Shown here piece after piece: positions 16,599 to 25,370 of a stretch of 64,000 nucleotides of DNA. The translations under genes and the position numbers were made by a program. Each line of letters begins with the position of its first letter. The first letter of the stretch is position 1. The notes under the pieces are model-generated. The model was not told the origin of the DNA. It saw only the letters and a list, made by a program, of their open reading frames with translations, and did no database searches. This DNA is from Halomarina litorea (GTDB lineage: Archaea > Halobacteriota > Halobacteria > Halobacteriales > Haloarculaceae), in contig NZ_CP100448.1 in assembly GCF_024227715.1 (NCBI RefSeq), forward strand, positions 3,059,655 to 3,123,654. Direction: 5' to 3'.

Positions 16599-16683
16599 GC
16601 GGGAGTGGCCGAGTCTGGACAAAGGCGGCGGACTTAAGATCCGCTCACTCAGGTGTTCGTGGGTTCGAATCCCTCCTCCCGCA
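16599..16683 (+). tRNA. tRNA-Leu (anticodon TAA)
   Basis: An 85-nt class II tRNA. The acceptor stem GCGGGAG pairs with CTCCCGC, the D arm is GCCGAG...GGC, the anticodon stem GCGGA/TCCGC encloses CTTAAGA with anticodon TAA, and a long variable arm follows, as expected for tRNA-Leu. The T loop TTCGAAT is flanked by GTGGG and CCCTC, which leaves one T-T mismatch in the T stem. There is no intron. CCA is not encoded. Confidence 0.95.
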
Positions 16684-16913
16684 TCCTCGGGCCGAGCGAA
16701 CGCGAGGCCCGTAGTGCGAGAACGAGGGGTTCCGAATCAGGCCGAGGTTCTGCGCGAAGCGCAGGTTCTCGGACGAGGTTCGAATCCCTCCTCCCGCACT
16801 GCCTGTCGCGAAGGACGTGAGCGACGGCAGTGAAACGAGAGGGCTTCGAACTAGCAAGGACGCGCGCAGTGAAACGAGCACGTCCGAGTCGAGTTCGAAT
16901 CCCTCCACATCCT
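16662..16913 (+). repeat. tRNA-Leu 3' end repeated three times at 115-nt spacing
   Basis: The tRNA 3' end (GGTTCGAATCCCTCCTCCCGCA) recurs exactly at 16777-16798, and a shorter match (GTTCGAATCCCTCC) recurs at 16893-16906. The shared GTTCGAAT starts at 16663, 16778 and 16893, so each step is 115 nt. The two 115-nt units are only loosely alike between these anchors (for example AGTG..AACGAG..GG.TTC.GAA in both). Neither extra copy has a matching 5' tRNA half. This looks like attachment-site duplication left by elements that used the tRNA, or a decayed tandem duplication. Confidence 0.8.
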
Positions 16914-17184
16914 CTGACCGGGCGATTGGAGCGCACCTCGCCCGCCATAGATGTCAGAATTCCAATTCCCTAATCCTTTGGGGGAGAGGTTTATCCACCT
17001 TCCCCGAGTGCGTAAGAATACCGACCCACTGACCACTCGTGTGCCAACGACCGGGCTTTGCCAAGCCACGGTGGGTCGTTCCTCGGGCGGCTTTGCCAGG
17101 CCGCCCCCGGCGCTACTACCGAAAGCGAATGCGCCGTCCCGCGACACGGTGTGCTTTTCCGCCTCTCGGCCCAACCCCCGTTCG
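16914..17184. other. Gene-free stretch with short hairpins
   Basis: No gene is visible. Two near-identical imperfect palindromes, GGCTTTGCCAAGCC (17054-17067) and GGCTTTGCCAGGCC (17089-17102), lie 35 nt apart, the second extended to a GC-rich stem. The part around 16950-17000 is less GC-rich than its surroundings. Confidence 0.5.
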
Positions 17185-17709
17185 ATGACTGACGAGGTGC
17201 CCGACGCGGCACGCCGCGCGTTCGAGGCTCACGACGCGTTCTCGGAGGACGCGGACGACGGCGCGTACCGACTGGAGACGACCGACTTCGACGGGCGCGT
17301 GACCGCGGCGGAGTCAGACACAGAGTGGGCGCTCCGCTACACCGTGACGGTCCGGGCGCCGACGCTCGACGCCGCCGTCGAGGAGGACGTCGGCCCGAAC
17401 TTACAGGAGGGGTGGCTCGACACGCTCGAACTCCGGAGCGCGGACGCACCCGGTGCCGTCCGGGAGCGCGTGACCCTCGACGACCACGCCGTCCGCACGG
17501 AGGGCGAGGAGGTGGTCGTCGAGTACGTCTTCACGATGGGCGACGCGGACCGCGCGCCCGCCGTGGCGAAGGCGATGGCCGAGTACGTCGAGGGGACGTA
17601 CATGGAGGGCGTCGTCCCGGGGTTCACCTACCGACCGCCGGTCGCGGACCTGCTGGACGAGGCGACCCAGGGCGACGGGAAGGAGGGCGGCGGCCCGATG
17701 CCGCTCTGA
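17185..17709 (+). CDS. DUF5813 family protein
   Basis: A 174-residue soluble acidic protein of a haloarchaeal family I recognise as DUF5813. It begins PDAARRAFEAHDAF and has a central part of alternating strands (WALRYTVTVRAPTLDAAVEEDV, VVVEYVFTMGDA). No catalytic residues or metal motifs stand out. It is followed convergently by htpX. Function unknown. Confidence 0.8.
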   Translation: MTDEVPDAARRAFEAHDAFSEDADDGAYRLETTDFDGRVTAAESDTEWALRYTVTVRAPTLDAAVEEDVGPNLQEGWLDTLELRSADAPGAVRERVTLDDHAVRTEGEEVVVEYVFTMGDADRAPAVAKAMAEYVEGTYMEGVVPGFTYRPPVADLLDEATQGDGKEGGGPMPL

Positions 17710-17743
17710 GACGGGAAAGAGTGAGACGGGAAAGGGAGAACGC

Positions 17744-18610
17744 TCAGGCCGTCTCGAGTTCGCGTTCGAGCGCGCGGAGTCGCTCGACGCGCTTCTCGGT
17801 GGTGGGGTGGGTGCTGAACAGCCGTCCGATGAACCCGCTGCGGATGGGGATGATGAAGAACGCGTTCATCTCCGACTGCTCGCGCAGGTCCTCTTTTGGG
17901 ACGCTGTCCATCGTGCCGTCGATCTTGAGGAGCGCACTGGCGAGCGCGCTCGGTTTCCCGGTGATGACGGCCCCGCCACGGTCGGCGGCGAACTCGCGGT
18001 AGCGTGAGAGCGTCCGGATGAGGACGAACGAGACGATCCAGACGGCCAGCGACGCGACGATGGCGACGATGACGCCACCGTTGTTCCGATCGCGGCCCCC
18101 ACCGAAGAACGCACCCCAGCGGACGATCATGAACGCGATGGTCGAGAGGAACGACGCGACGGTCATGACCGCCACGTCGCGGTTCTTGATGTGCGCGAGT
18201 TCGTGAGCCATGACGCCCTCCAGTTCCTCCTGGTTCAGCGTGCGCATGATGCCCGTCGTCACGCAGACGGCGGACTTCTTCTGGGAGCGACCCGTCGCGA
18301 AGGCGTTGGGGACGCGGCTGTCGGCCACGGTCACCTTCGGTTTGGGGAGGTCGGCCTGCTGGCTCAGTCGCGAGACCATCGCGTGGAGTTCGGGGTACTC
18401 CTCCTCGCTCACCTCGCGGGCCCCCATCGAGTAGAGCGCGAGTCTGTCGCTGAAGAAGAACTGCGCGACGAGGAACGGCACCATCAACACGAGATAGCCG
18501 ACGAGATTCGTCTGCGCTATCACCACCACGAAGACCAGGTAGAGGGCGAACAACAGGAACATCGTGAGCGCCATGCGCCCACGCAGTCCCCAGTCCGGTT
18601 TCCACTGCAT
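17744..18610 (-). CDS. htpX: Zinc metalloprotease HtpX-like
   Basis: A 288-residue membrane protease of family M48. Two N-terminal membrane segments (about 13-33 and 38-54) precede the zinc motif HELAH at residues 136-140; a further pair of hydrophobic segments follows, then EFAADRGGA near residue 219 supplies the third zinc ligand. HtpX degrades misfolded membrane proteins. I chose the ATG giving QWKPDWGLRGRM rather than a TTG three codons upstream. The gene stands alone between DUF5813 and the dpp cluster. Confidence 0.9.
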   Translation of the reverse strand: MQWKPDWGLRGRMALTMFLLFALYLVFVVVIAQTNLVGYLVLMVPFLVAQFFFSDRLALYSMGAREVSEEEYPELHAMVSRLSQQADLPKPKVTVADSRVPNAFATGRSQKKSAVCVTTGIMRTLNQEELEGVMAHELAHIKNRDVAVMTVASFLSTIAFMIVRWGAFFGGGRDRNNGGVIVAIVASLAVWIVSFVLIRTLSRYREFAADRGGAVITGKPSALASALLKIDGTMDSVPKEDLREQSEMNAFFIIPIRSGFIGRLFSTHPTTEKRVERLRALERELETA

Positions 18611-18733
18611 GGACCCCAATACGGCGTCGAGCGGTTAAACGTCACCGTCCTGTCCGTCACTTCCTCGCACGAGGACACGCGGCAACCGGCCCGACTCGCC
18701 CGAGGCTCGCTGCCGCGACGGCGGGTCCCTCCG

Positions 18734-20047
18734 CTAGTCGTCCGCGAGGGACCTGACCGACGCGGTCTGTTCGCCGTGGAGGTGACAGGCCGCGGGGTGG
18801 CCCGCCCCCGTCGCCTCCAGTTCGGGGTGGTCCTCCTCGCAGACCGTCGGGAACGCCTCGCGGAGTCGCTCGGCGGCCGTCTTCAGGTCGCCCTCGGCGA
18901 CGCGATCGAGGGCGTCCGAGAGGACCGCCTCGGCCTCCGGGTCCGACAGCGACTCGGGGAGGTCGAACTCGCGGCGAATCTCGCGCCGGAGCGCCGCCGC
19001 GTCCACCTCGCTCGCCGAGTCGTAGTCGCCCTCCTCGACGAGGAACGCGCGCACGGTGTCCACGTCGAGGTCGTCGGTCTGGACGCGGTGTCTGAGGTTC
19101 ATCACGTGTCGCCACTCAGATTGCTCGAAGTCGTACCCCTCGGGGGGGATGACTTCGGGACAGCGAGTGTGGAACCGGCACCCGGAGGGCGGGTTCGACG
19201 GACTCGGGACGGTCCCGGTCAGTTCGATGGCCTGCCCGCGCTTGCGGGGGTCCGCCGAGGGAATCGAGGACATCAGCGCCCGTGTGTAGGGGTGCTGGGG
19301 GTTCCCGAACAGTTCCTCGGTCGGGCCGATCTCGACGATCTCCCCGAGATACATCACCGCGACGCGGTCGCAGATCTCCCGCACCACGCCCATGTCGTGG
19401 CTGATGAGCAGGATAGCCAGCCCGAACTCCGCCTGCAGGTCGTTGATGAGTTCGAGGATGGCCGCCTGCACGCTCACGTCCAGCGCCGAGACGGGTTCGT
19501 CCGCCACGATGAGGTCCGGGTTGAGGACGAGCGCCCGGGCGAGACCGATGCGCTGTTTCTGTCCGCCCGAGAACTCGTGTGGGTAGCGGTCGTAGTCGTC
19601 CGCCGAGAGACCGACGCGTTCGAGGAGGTTCTCGACGATACGACGGCGGCGTTTGCGGTCGCGCATCCCGTGGATCTGGAGCGGTTCGGCGACGGAGTCG
19701 CCGATGCTCATCCGCGGGTCGAAACTCGACGTGGGGTCCTGGAAGACCATCTGGGCGCGCCGGCGGAAGGCCTTCAACTCCGTCCTGTCGAAGTCGGTGA
19801 TGTCCTCGCCGTCGAACAGGATTTCGCCGGCGGTCGGCTCCTCGACGCGCAACAGGGAGGTGGCGGCCGTGGACTTCCCACAGCCGGACTCCCCGACGAT
19901 GCCGACCGTCTCGCCGGGGTGCACGTCGAAGTCGATGCCGTCGACGGCGCGCACGCGACCGACCTCTCGCTGGAGGACACCCTGCGTGATGGGGTAGTGT
20001 TTGGTGAGGCCGCGGACCGACAGCAGCGGTCGGTTCGCGTCACTCAT
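18734..20047 (-). CDS. dppF: Peptide ABC transporter ATP-binding protein, DppF/OppF type
   Basis: A 437-residue ABC ATPase, last gene of a five-gene importer. Walker A is GESGCGKST, the signature is SGGQKQR, Walker B is [12 protein letters not shown], and the H-loop is LLISHD. The oligopeptide-transporter C-terminal cysteines are present (CRFHTRCP and GHPAACH), but about 95 extra mainly helical residues separate them, making the protein longer than the usual ~330. The start overlaps the end of dppD by 8 nt, so translation is coupled. With DppD it powers peptide import. Confidence 0.9.
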   Translation of the reverse strand: MSDANRPLLSVRGLTKHYPITQGVLQREVGRVRAVDGIDFDVHPGETVGIVGESGCGKSTAATSLLRVEEPTAGEILFDGEDITDFDRTELKAFRRRAQMVFQDPTSSFDPRMSIGDSVAEPLQIHGMRDRKRRRRIVENLLERVGLSADDYDRYPHEFSGGQKQRIGLARALVLNPDLIVADEPVSALDVSVQAAILELINDLQAEFGLAILLISHDMGVVREICDRVAVMYLGEIVEIGPTEELFGNPQHPYTRALMSSIPSADPRKRGQAIELTGTVPSPSNPPSGCRFHTRCPEVIPPEGYDFEQSEWRHVMNLRHRVQTDDLDVDTVRAFLVEEGDYDSASEVDAAALRREIRREFDLPESLSDPEAEAVLSDALDRVAEGDLKTAAERLREAFPTVCEEDHPELEATGAGHPAACHLHGEQTASVRSLADD

Positions 20048-21110
20048 CGCGGCCACCCCCGTCGGTGCGGGCGGCCCCCGACTCCGACTCGGAGTCGCCC
20101 CTGCCGTCCGTCCGGCGGACCACGGACTCGTCGTAGCCCGCGCGGTAGTAGACACACGAGACGTCGTGGTCGTCCGCGACCGTCTCGTGGGCGGGTTGCT
20201 CGCCCGTCCGGCAGTCCTCGACGGCGTGGGGACACCGCGGGTTGAACCGACAGCCGTCGGGCGGGTCTGTGAGGTCCGGCAGACTGCCCTGGATGGCGTT
20301 CATCATACCACCGGTGCCGGGGAGACAGTCGAGCAGGCCCTGCGTGTAGGGGTGGGCGGGGTCCTCGAAGACGTCGAAGACGCCGCCGCGTTCCATCACC
20401 TTGCCCGCGTACATGACGACGACGCGGTCGGCGATCTCGGCGACGACGCCGAGGTCGTGGGTGACGAAGACGATGCTCATGTCGTACTCCGCCTGCAGGT
20501 CGTTTAGCAGGCGCAGTATCTGGGCCTGGATGGTCACGTCCAGCGCCGTCGTCGGCTCGTCGGCGATGAGCAGGTCCGGGTCCGAGGCGAGCGCCATCGC
20601 GATGACGACGCGCTGTTTCATCCCCCCGGAGAACTCGTGGGGGTAGTCGTCGACCCGGGCGGCCGCGTCGGGGATGCCGACGCGGTCCAGCAGGTCGACG
20701 GAACGGGCGCGGGCCTCGGCCTTCGAGACGTCCCGGTGGAGTCTGATGGCCTCGATTATCTGCGTCCCGACGGTGTAGACGGGGTTGAGCGCCCCCTGCG
20801 GGTTCTGGAAGACGTGGGCGATGCGGTCGCCCCGCACCGAGCGCAGTTCCTTCTCGGAGAACTCCGCGAGGTTCATCCCGTCGAACAGCACCTCGCCGCC
20901 GGCGATACGGCCCGGCGGCATGGGAATCAACTGGGTGATGGACTCGCAGGTGACCGTCTTGCCCGACCCCGACTCGCCGACGACGCAGACCGTCTCGCCG
21001 CGTTCGACGTCGAAGCTGACGCCGTCGACGGCGCGGACGACCCCCTCGTCGGTGTCGAAGTGGACGTGCAGGTCGCGGACCGAGAGCAACGGTTCGCTCG
21101 AACCGCTCAT
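20040..21110 (-). CDS. dppD: Peptide ABC transporter ATP-binding protein, DppD/OppD type
   Basis: A 356-residue ABC ATPase. Walker A is GESGSGKT, the signature SGGMKQR, Walker [13 protein letters not shown], and the H-loop FVTHDLG. After the ATPase domain comes the oligopeptide domain with [10 protein letters not shown] and further cysteines, which in this family may hold an iron-sulfur cluster. It overlaps the upstream permease gene by 4 nt (ATGA). It partners DppF in ATP-driven peptide uptake. Confidence 0.9.
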   Translation of the reverse strand: MSGSSEPLLSVRDLHVHFDTDEGVVRAVDGVSFDVERGETVCVVGESGSGKTVTCESITQLIPMPPGRIAGGEVLFDGMNLAEFSEKELRSVRGDRIAHVFQNPQGALNPVYTVGTQIIEAIRLHRDVSKAEARARSVDLLDRVGIPDAAARVDDYPHEFSGGMKQRVVIAMALASDPDLLIADEPTTALDVTIQAQILRLLNDLQAEYDMSIVFVTHDLGVVAEIADRVVVMYAGKVMERGGVFDVFEDPAHPYTQGLLDCLPGTGGMMNAIQGSLPDLTDPPDGCRFNPRCPHAVEDCRTGEQPAHETVADDHDVSCVYYRAGYDESVVRRTDGRGDSESESGAARTDGGGRDE

Positions 21111-22297
21111 GTCTCACCCTCCGAGCGCGGGTCGAGTGCGTCCCTGAGCGCGTCACCCACGAAGTTGAACGACAGGACGGTGAAGAACAGGAAGATTCCC
21201 GGTATCGTCGCGATCCACCACGCCGCCGAGAGGTCGTCCTTCCCGCCGGTGATGGTCCGGCCCCACGACGGGATGCTCGGGTCGGTCAGTCCGAGGAAGG
21301 CGAACGCCGCCTCCACGAGGATGAACGACGGGATGAGCAGGGTCGCGGCAGTGATGACGGTACTCGACACGTTCGGCAGGAGATGGCGACGGATTATCCA
21401 TCCGTCGCTCGCGCCGGCGTTCTCCGCCGCGCGGATGTACTCCTCCTCGCTGCGCTGGAGCGCCTCCGAGCGAACCAGTCTGCCGACCCCCTCCCACCCG
21501 AAGAAGCCGAACAACACGATGAGGAGGAAGAGACTCGGCGTGAACAGGTACGCGAGGATGAGGAACAGGAAGAACGCGGGGAAGGTGGCCTGGATGTCCA
21601 CGTAGCGCATCAGCAGTTCGTCGACCCAGCCGCCGAAGTAGGCGGCCGTCGTGCCGACCAGACTGCCGACGGTGATGACGATGAACATCGTGATGAGACC
21701 GACCTGCATGCTCACGCGCATCCCGAGGATGATGAGCTTCAGGATGCCCTGTCCCTCGCTGGTCGTCCCCAGCGGGTACTCCCACGACCCGTAACAGCGC
21801 CCGCTGGCGATCTCCCCGACGCAGTCGAGGGGGACGTCCATCGAGACGGACGTGTAGACCGGGGGCTGGTACTGGGCGATGATGTTCAGTTCGGGGTTCC
21901 CGGCGATGGCCGGGCCGAACGTCCCGACGACGAAGATGACGGCGAGGTAGACGGAACTGAGCACCGCGACCCGGTTGCGCCGGAACCGCCGCCAGTAGTA
22001 CTTCGTCAGTCGCGGGTTGTCGTACAGCGGCAGGACCACGAAGTAGAACCCGACGACGAGCGTCAGCATCGACAGCCAGTCGACGGCGCTGACGTCGTAG
22101 CCGCCGAACACCGTCCCCACGCCGGGGAGGACGAGTGCCGGTATCGTCGTGAACTGGTTGGCGATGACGACGTAGTCGTAGACGGCGAGGCCGGCGAGAC
22201 CCAGCAGGGTCCCGAGGAAGGCGAGTTCGCGTCGGGAGACGCCGGCGCCGCCGATGGCGTCCCAGTCGACGTCCTCGAAGCGGTCTTCGGTCGCCAT
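21107..22297 (-). CDS. dppC: Peptide ABC transporter permease, DppC/OppC type
   Basis: A 396-residue inner-membrane permease. The C-terminal half has the binding-protein-dependent transport motif EYIRAAENAGASDGWIIRRH (EAA loop) that contacts the ATPases. The N-terminal region is longer than usual, with extra membrane segments before the standard TM1, and a loop with two cysteines (DCVGEIASGRC) that would lie outside the membrane. It overlaps dppB by one base and dppD by four. Confidence 0.88.
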   Translation of the reverse strand: MATEDRFEDVDWDAIGGAGVSRRELAFLGTLLGLAGLAVYDYVVIANQFTTIPALVLPGVGTVFGGYDVSAVDWLSMLTLVVGFYFVVLPLYDNPRLTKYYWRRFRRNRVAVLSSVYLAVIFVVGTFGPAIAGNPELNIIAQYQPPVYTSVSMDVPLDCVGEIASGRCYGSWEYPLGTTSEGQGILKLIILGMRVSMQVGLITMFIVITVGSLVGTTAAYFGGWVDELLMRYVDIQATFPAFFLFLILAYLFTPSLFLLIVLFGFFGWEGVGRLVRSEALQRSEEEYIRAAENAGASDGWIIRRHLLPNVSSTVITAATLLIPSFILVEAAFAFLGLTDPSIPSWGRTITGGKDDLSAAWWIATIPGIFLFFTVLSFNFVGDALRDALDPRSEGET

Positions 22298-23283
22298 TAT
22301 CGCCCCTCGTAGTCGATTCTCGGGTCGAGCACGGTGTAGGCGATGTCCTGCAGGAGGTTGCCGATGATGACGAGGAACACTGGGATGAGCGTCGTCGCCA
22401 GCACGAGCGGCGTGTCCTGCTGGATGATGGCCTTGTAGCTCAACTGCCCGAGGCCGGGGATCTGGAAGACCACCTCGGTGATGTACGCCCCCGCGAACAG
22501 CACCGCGAGGATGTCACCGATGAGGATGGTCATCAACGGGACCAGCGCCGGGCGAAAGATGTGTCTCAACAGCACCCGCCAGTCGCTCGCGCCCTTCGCG
22601 CGAGCGGTCTTGACGAACTCCGCGTGGACGTACTCCAGCGCCTCGGCGCGCGAGTAGCGCATGTTCGCCGCCATCGCCGCCGTCGACAGGACGACGACGG
22701 GCATGACGAGTTGCTTCGCGTTCGCCACCGAGAACACCCCGTGGTCCAGTATCGCCTGCGTCTGGAAGAACGTGGGCAACCACCCCAGCGTCACCCCGAA
22801 TATCAGTATCAGCATGATGCCGAACCAGAAGTTCGGGATGCTGATGCCGAAGAAGGCGACGAACGTCCCGAAGTAGTCCGTCTTGGTGTACTGGTGGGTC
22901 GCGGAGTACAACCCGATGCCGTACCCCAGTATCAGCGAGATGACCGTCGCCGGTAAGAAGTACATCAACGAGTAGGGGTACGCCTCCGCGATGGCGTCCA
23001 TCACCGGCTGGTTCCGGGTGAACGACCACCCCCAGTTGAGCGTCGCCATGTTCACCATGTAGTCCTGATAGCGCTCCAGCACCGGCTTGTCACGTCCGGT
23101 GATCTTCTTGAACGTCTCCTGTGCTTCCTCGACGTCACCGCCCGACGTCGCCGCGGAGAACGCGAACGCCGTCTGCCCGTTGCCGGGGGAGACCGCGAGC
23201 AGGCCGAACGTTATCGACAGGATGAGATACGTGGCTAGCACTGCCCACGCGACCCGTCGGGCGACGTACCATCGCATGCTCAT
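22297..23283 (-). CDS. dppB: Peptide ABC transporter permease, DppB/OppB type
   Basis: A 328-residue permease with about six membrane segments; MRWYVARRVAWAVLATYLIL opens the first. EYVHAEFVKTARAKGASDWR is the EAA cytoplasmic loop, and FQIPGLGQLSYKAIIQQD is the conserved last loop of the family. An ATG two codons further in is an equally possible start. It sits 15 nt after the binding-protein gene. Confidence 0.9.
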   Translation of the reverse strand: MSMRWYVARRVAWAVLATYLILSITFGLLAVSPGNGQTAFAFSAATSGGDVEEAQETFKKITGRDKPVLERYQDYMVNMATLNWGWSFTRNQPVMDAIAEAYPYSLMYFLPATVISLILGYGIGLYSATHQYTKTDYFGTFVAFFGISIPNFWFGIMLILIFGVTLGWLPTFFQTQAILDHGVFSVANAKQLVMPVVVLSTAAMAANMRYSRAEALEYVHAEFVKTARAKGASDWRVLLRHIFRPALVPLMTILIGDILAVLFAGAYITEVVFQIPGLGQLSYKAIIQQDTPLVLATTLIPVFLVIIGNLLQDIAYTVLDPRIDYEGR

Positions 23284-23298
23284 GTGTGTGCCCCCGGA

Positions 23299-25203
23299 TT
23301 ACTCGAAGCTGTAGCCGTCGGGGAGTGCGTCCGCGAGCATGTTCTGGGCGAGCGCCGTCCCGTACGTCTCGCCGTAGCCGAAGCGCGTCACCTTGTCGTC
23401 GCTGAACCAGGCCGAGTACTCGGGCTGGTGGGTGAAGCCGGGTTCGGCGTAGCCGCGGTTGATCTGCTCGACGATGACCTGCTTGTTGACGCCCGTCGTG
23501 AGCGCCTGCCGGACCTTCTGCTCGCGCAGCGGTTCCCAGCCGTTGGCGCGCTGGTTGTAGACGAGCATGCCACAGAACGCGCTTGGCACCTTGATGACCT
23601 TCGTGCTCTCGTTGTTCTCGTACTCCGTCGCCTTCGCCGGCGGGAGCGCCGTCTGGGTGATCTCGCCGGTCTTGAACGCCGACAGGCGGGTGGACTCCTC
23701 GCTGAACACCTGGTAGGAACGCTGGTTGAAGTACGGGACGTTGCCCTCGAAGAGACCGTTCTTGCCGTAGTAGCTGTCGTTACGCGAGGCGACGAAGACG
23801 GACTCGCGGTCCCAGCGGTCGAACTTGTAGGGGCCGAGGTTGCCGCTGGCGTACGCGAGCGTCTGGACCTCCTGGTCCTGGTTGAGCCCCTCGCCGTCGT
23901 CGTCGCCGCGGTACTTCTCGACGAGGCCTTTGGGCATACAGTAGGTCCCCCACATGACGGGCTTCTTGATGAACGCCGGGTCGACCTCCTCCAATTGAAT
24001 CTCGAAGCTCAGGTTGCCGGTCTTCTGGACGGCGATGGGCTTCTCGTTGCGGAACCACTCGCTCTGGTTGACGTCGCCCGCCCAGTTGTTCTCCGCCTGA
24101 TGGACCTCCTTGATGTAGTACACCCAGTCGTCGGCGGTCATCTGGCCGTAGTCCGCGCCCCACTGCAGGTCGTCGCGGAGGAAGAACTCGTAGTTCTGCT
24201 TGTCGGAGGTGTCGTACTCCTGGACCCACCGCGGCGTGAACTCGTCGTCGTTGTTCAGCGCGTAGGCCCCGTCCATCGTCAGGCCGATGCGGGCGTCCGT
24301 GGAGGTGTCGTTGTTCCGGATGGGGTTGAGTGTCTTCGCGTCGGTGGCCGACCCCGTAGAGAAGCTACCCTGCACCGAGGGGTTGGAGCCGCTACCGCCG
24401 GTGAAGTGCCAGCGCTGGGAGTCGAAGCCGAACGTCGGCCCGACGTTGAGGCCGCCGACGTTCTGCTGGAACCCCTCGAGGTCCGTACTGAACGTGAGGA
24501 AGTTCACGGGCTGGTCGCGCGAGAGGATACCGAAGACGTTCGAGAGGAGGTCCTGACGCGCCGCCTCGTCCGTCTCGGAGGACGCCTGGTCGAGTTTCGG
24601 GCCGATGGGTTCGGTCGGTTTGTAACCGTAGAAGTTGACCGTCGCCTGCGTGGTCTGGGAGACGTCCGTCCAGAACGGCGCGATAGACGTCGGCGTCCGG
24701 GGGTAGGAGTTGAACCCGATGCCGCCCATCAGGTCCCACTGCTCTTGGCTGACCGCCTCGTCACGGGGGCCGGCGTTGAACGTCGGCTGGCCGCCCTCGT
24801 AGGTCTGCTGGGCATACTTCGAGAGCATCGTGTTGAACGGCACGCCGGTCAGTTCGACGTTGATGCCCACCTTGCCGAGTTCCTGTTTGATGAGTTGCAT
24901 CGTCGTCTCGGTGGTACTCCCGCCCGTGGAGTACACCGCCGACAGCGTCACCTGGTTGCCGTCGGGGTCCATCAGCTTGCTCCCGAGCATCTCGACTTCC
25001 GTCGTCTGCTCCCCGCCGTCCGACCCGTTCCCAGCCGTCGTCCCGTTGGAACCGCCGTCGCCGTCACCGTCGGCGGACTGCTGGCTGCACCCTGCGAGCG
25101 CCACGGCACCGCCCGCGCCGAGGAGTTTGAGCACACTGCGGCGCCTCGAGCCGACGTTCGTTCGACCGCCCTCACGACCAGTGGGTTCGTTACCAGATGG
25201 CAT
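23299..25203 (-). CDS. Peptide ABC transporter substrate-binding lipoprotein, apparently circularly permuted
   Basis: A 634-residue exported lipoprotein: SRRRSVLKLLGAGG with lipobox LAGC (Cys39) is a Tat-lipoprotein signal, followed by a Gly/Asp/Ser linker. It is a family-5 peptide-binding protein, but the order is unusual. Residues ~75-265 (DPDGNQVTLSAVYSTGG, QELGKVGINVELTGVPF) resemble the C-terminal lobe, while the usual N-terminal TLNPI motif comes only at residue 291 and the usual mid-protein segment ALTTGVNKQVIVEQINRGY is at 567-585. The C-terminus ADALPDGYSFE would join naturally to residues 72 onward, as expected of a circular permutation. It leads the dpp operon from its own strong promoter. 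Confidence 0.85.
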   Translation of the reverse strand: MPSGNEPTGREGGRTNVGSRRRSVLKLLGAGGAVALAGCSQQSADGDGDGGSNGTTAGNGSDGGEQTTEVEMLGSKLMDPDGNQVTLSAVYSTGGSTTETTMQLIKQELGKVGINVELTGVPFNTMLSKYAQQTYEGGQPTFNAGPRDEAVSQEQWDLMGGIGFNSYPRTPTSIAPFWTDVSQTTQATVNFYGYKPTEPIGPKLDQASSETDEAARQDLLSNVFGILSRDQPVNFLTFSTDLEGFQQNVGGLNVGPTFGFDSQRWHFTGGSGSNPSVQGSFSTGSATDAKTLNPIRNNDTSTDARIGLTMDGAYALNNDDEFTPRWVQEYDTSDKQNYEFFLRDDLQWGADYGQMTADDWVYYIKEVHQAENNWAGDVNQSEWFRNEKPIAVQKTGNLSFEIQLEEVDPAFIKKPVMWGTYCMPKGLVEKYRGDDDGEGLNQDQEVQTLAYASGNLGPYKFDRWDRESVFVASRNDSYYGKNGLFEGNVPYFNQRSYQVFSEESTRLSAFKTGEITQTALPPAKATEYENNESTKVIKVPSAFCGMLVYNQRANGWEPLREQKVRQALTTGVNKQVIVEQINRGYAEPGFTHQPEYSAWFSDDKVTRFGYGETYGTALAQNMLADALPDGYSFE

Positions 25204-25223
25204 TGTAGTCAAAATTTGATTGG

Positions 25224-25235
25224 ACAATATATACC
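25224..25235 (-). promoter_or_regulatory. TATA box of the dpp operon
   Basis: On the minus strand GGTATATATTGT lies about 27 nt before the ATG of the binding-protein gene, so the transcript should be nearly leaderless. The surrounding 60 bases are strikingly AT-rich for this genome, which suggests a strong promoter and upstream factor site. Confidence 0.7.
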
Positions 25236-25370
25236 CTTCGATTGATAAAAATTGTATTTTGTCATGAACCCGGAGAATCGTGTAGGTCGGGACTTTCGTT
25301 GGACATTTGCCCACAGAACCTCTCGCGACGGGACCGTTCGGCTGCAAGGACCGGTGGAACCGGGTGTTCC

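Noticed and set aside
16777-16906. The two downstream tRNA 3'-end copies as extra tRNA genes
   Set aside because: Neither has a matching 5' acceptor, D or anticodon arm.
16649-16948. Minus-strand frames reading GCGRRDSNPRTPE and similar
   Set aside because: These are the well-known false translation of a tRNA 3' region and its copies.
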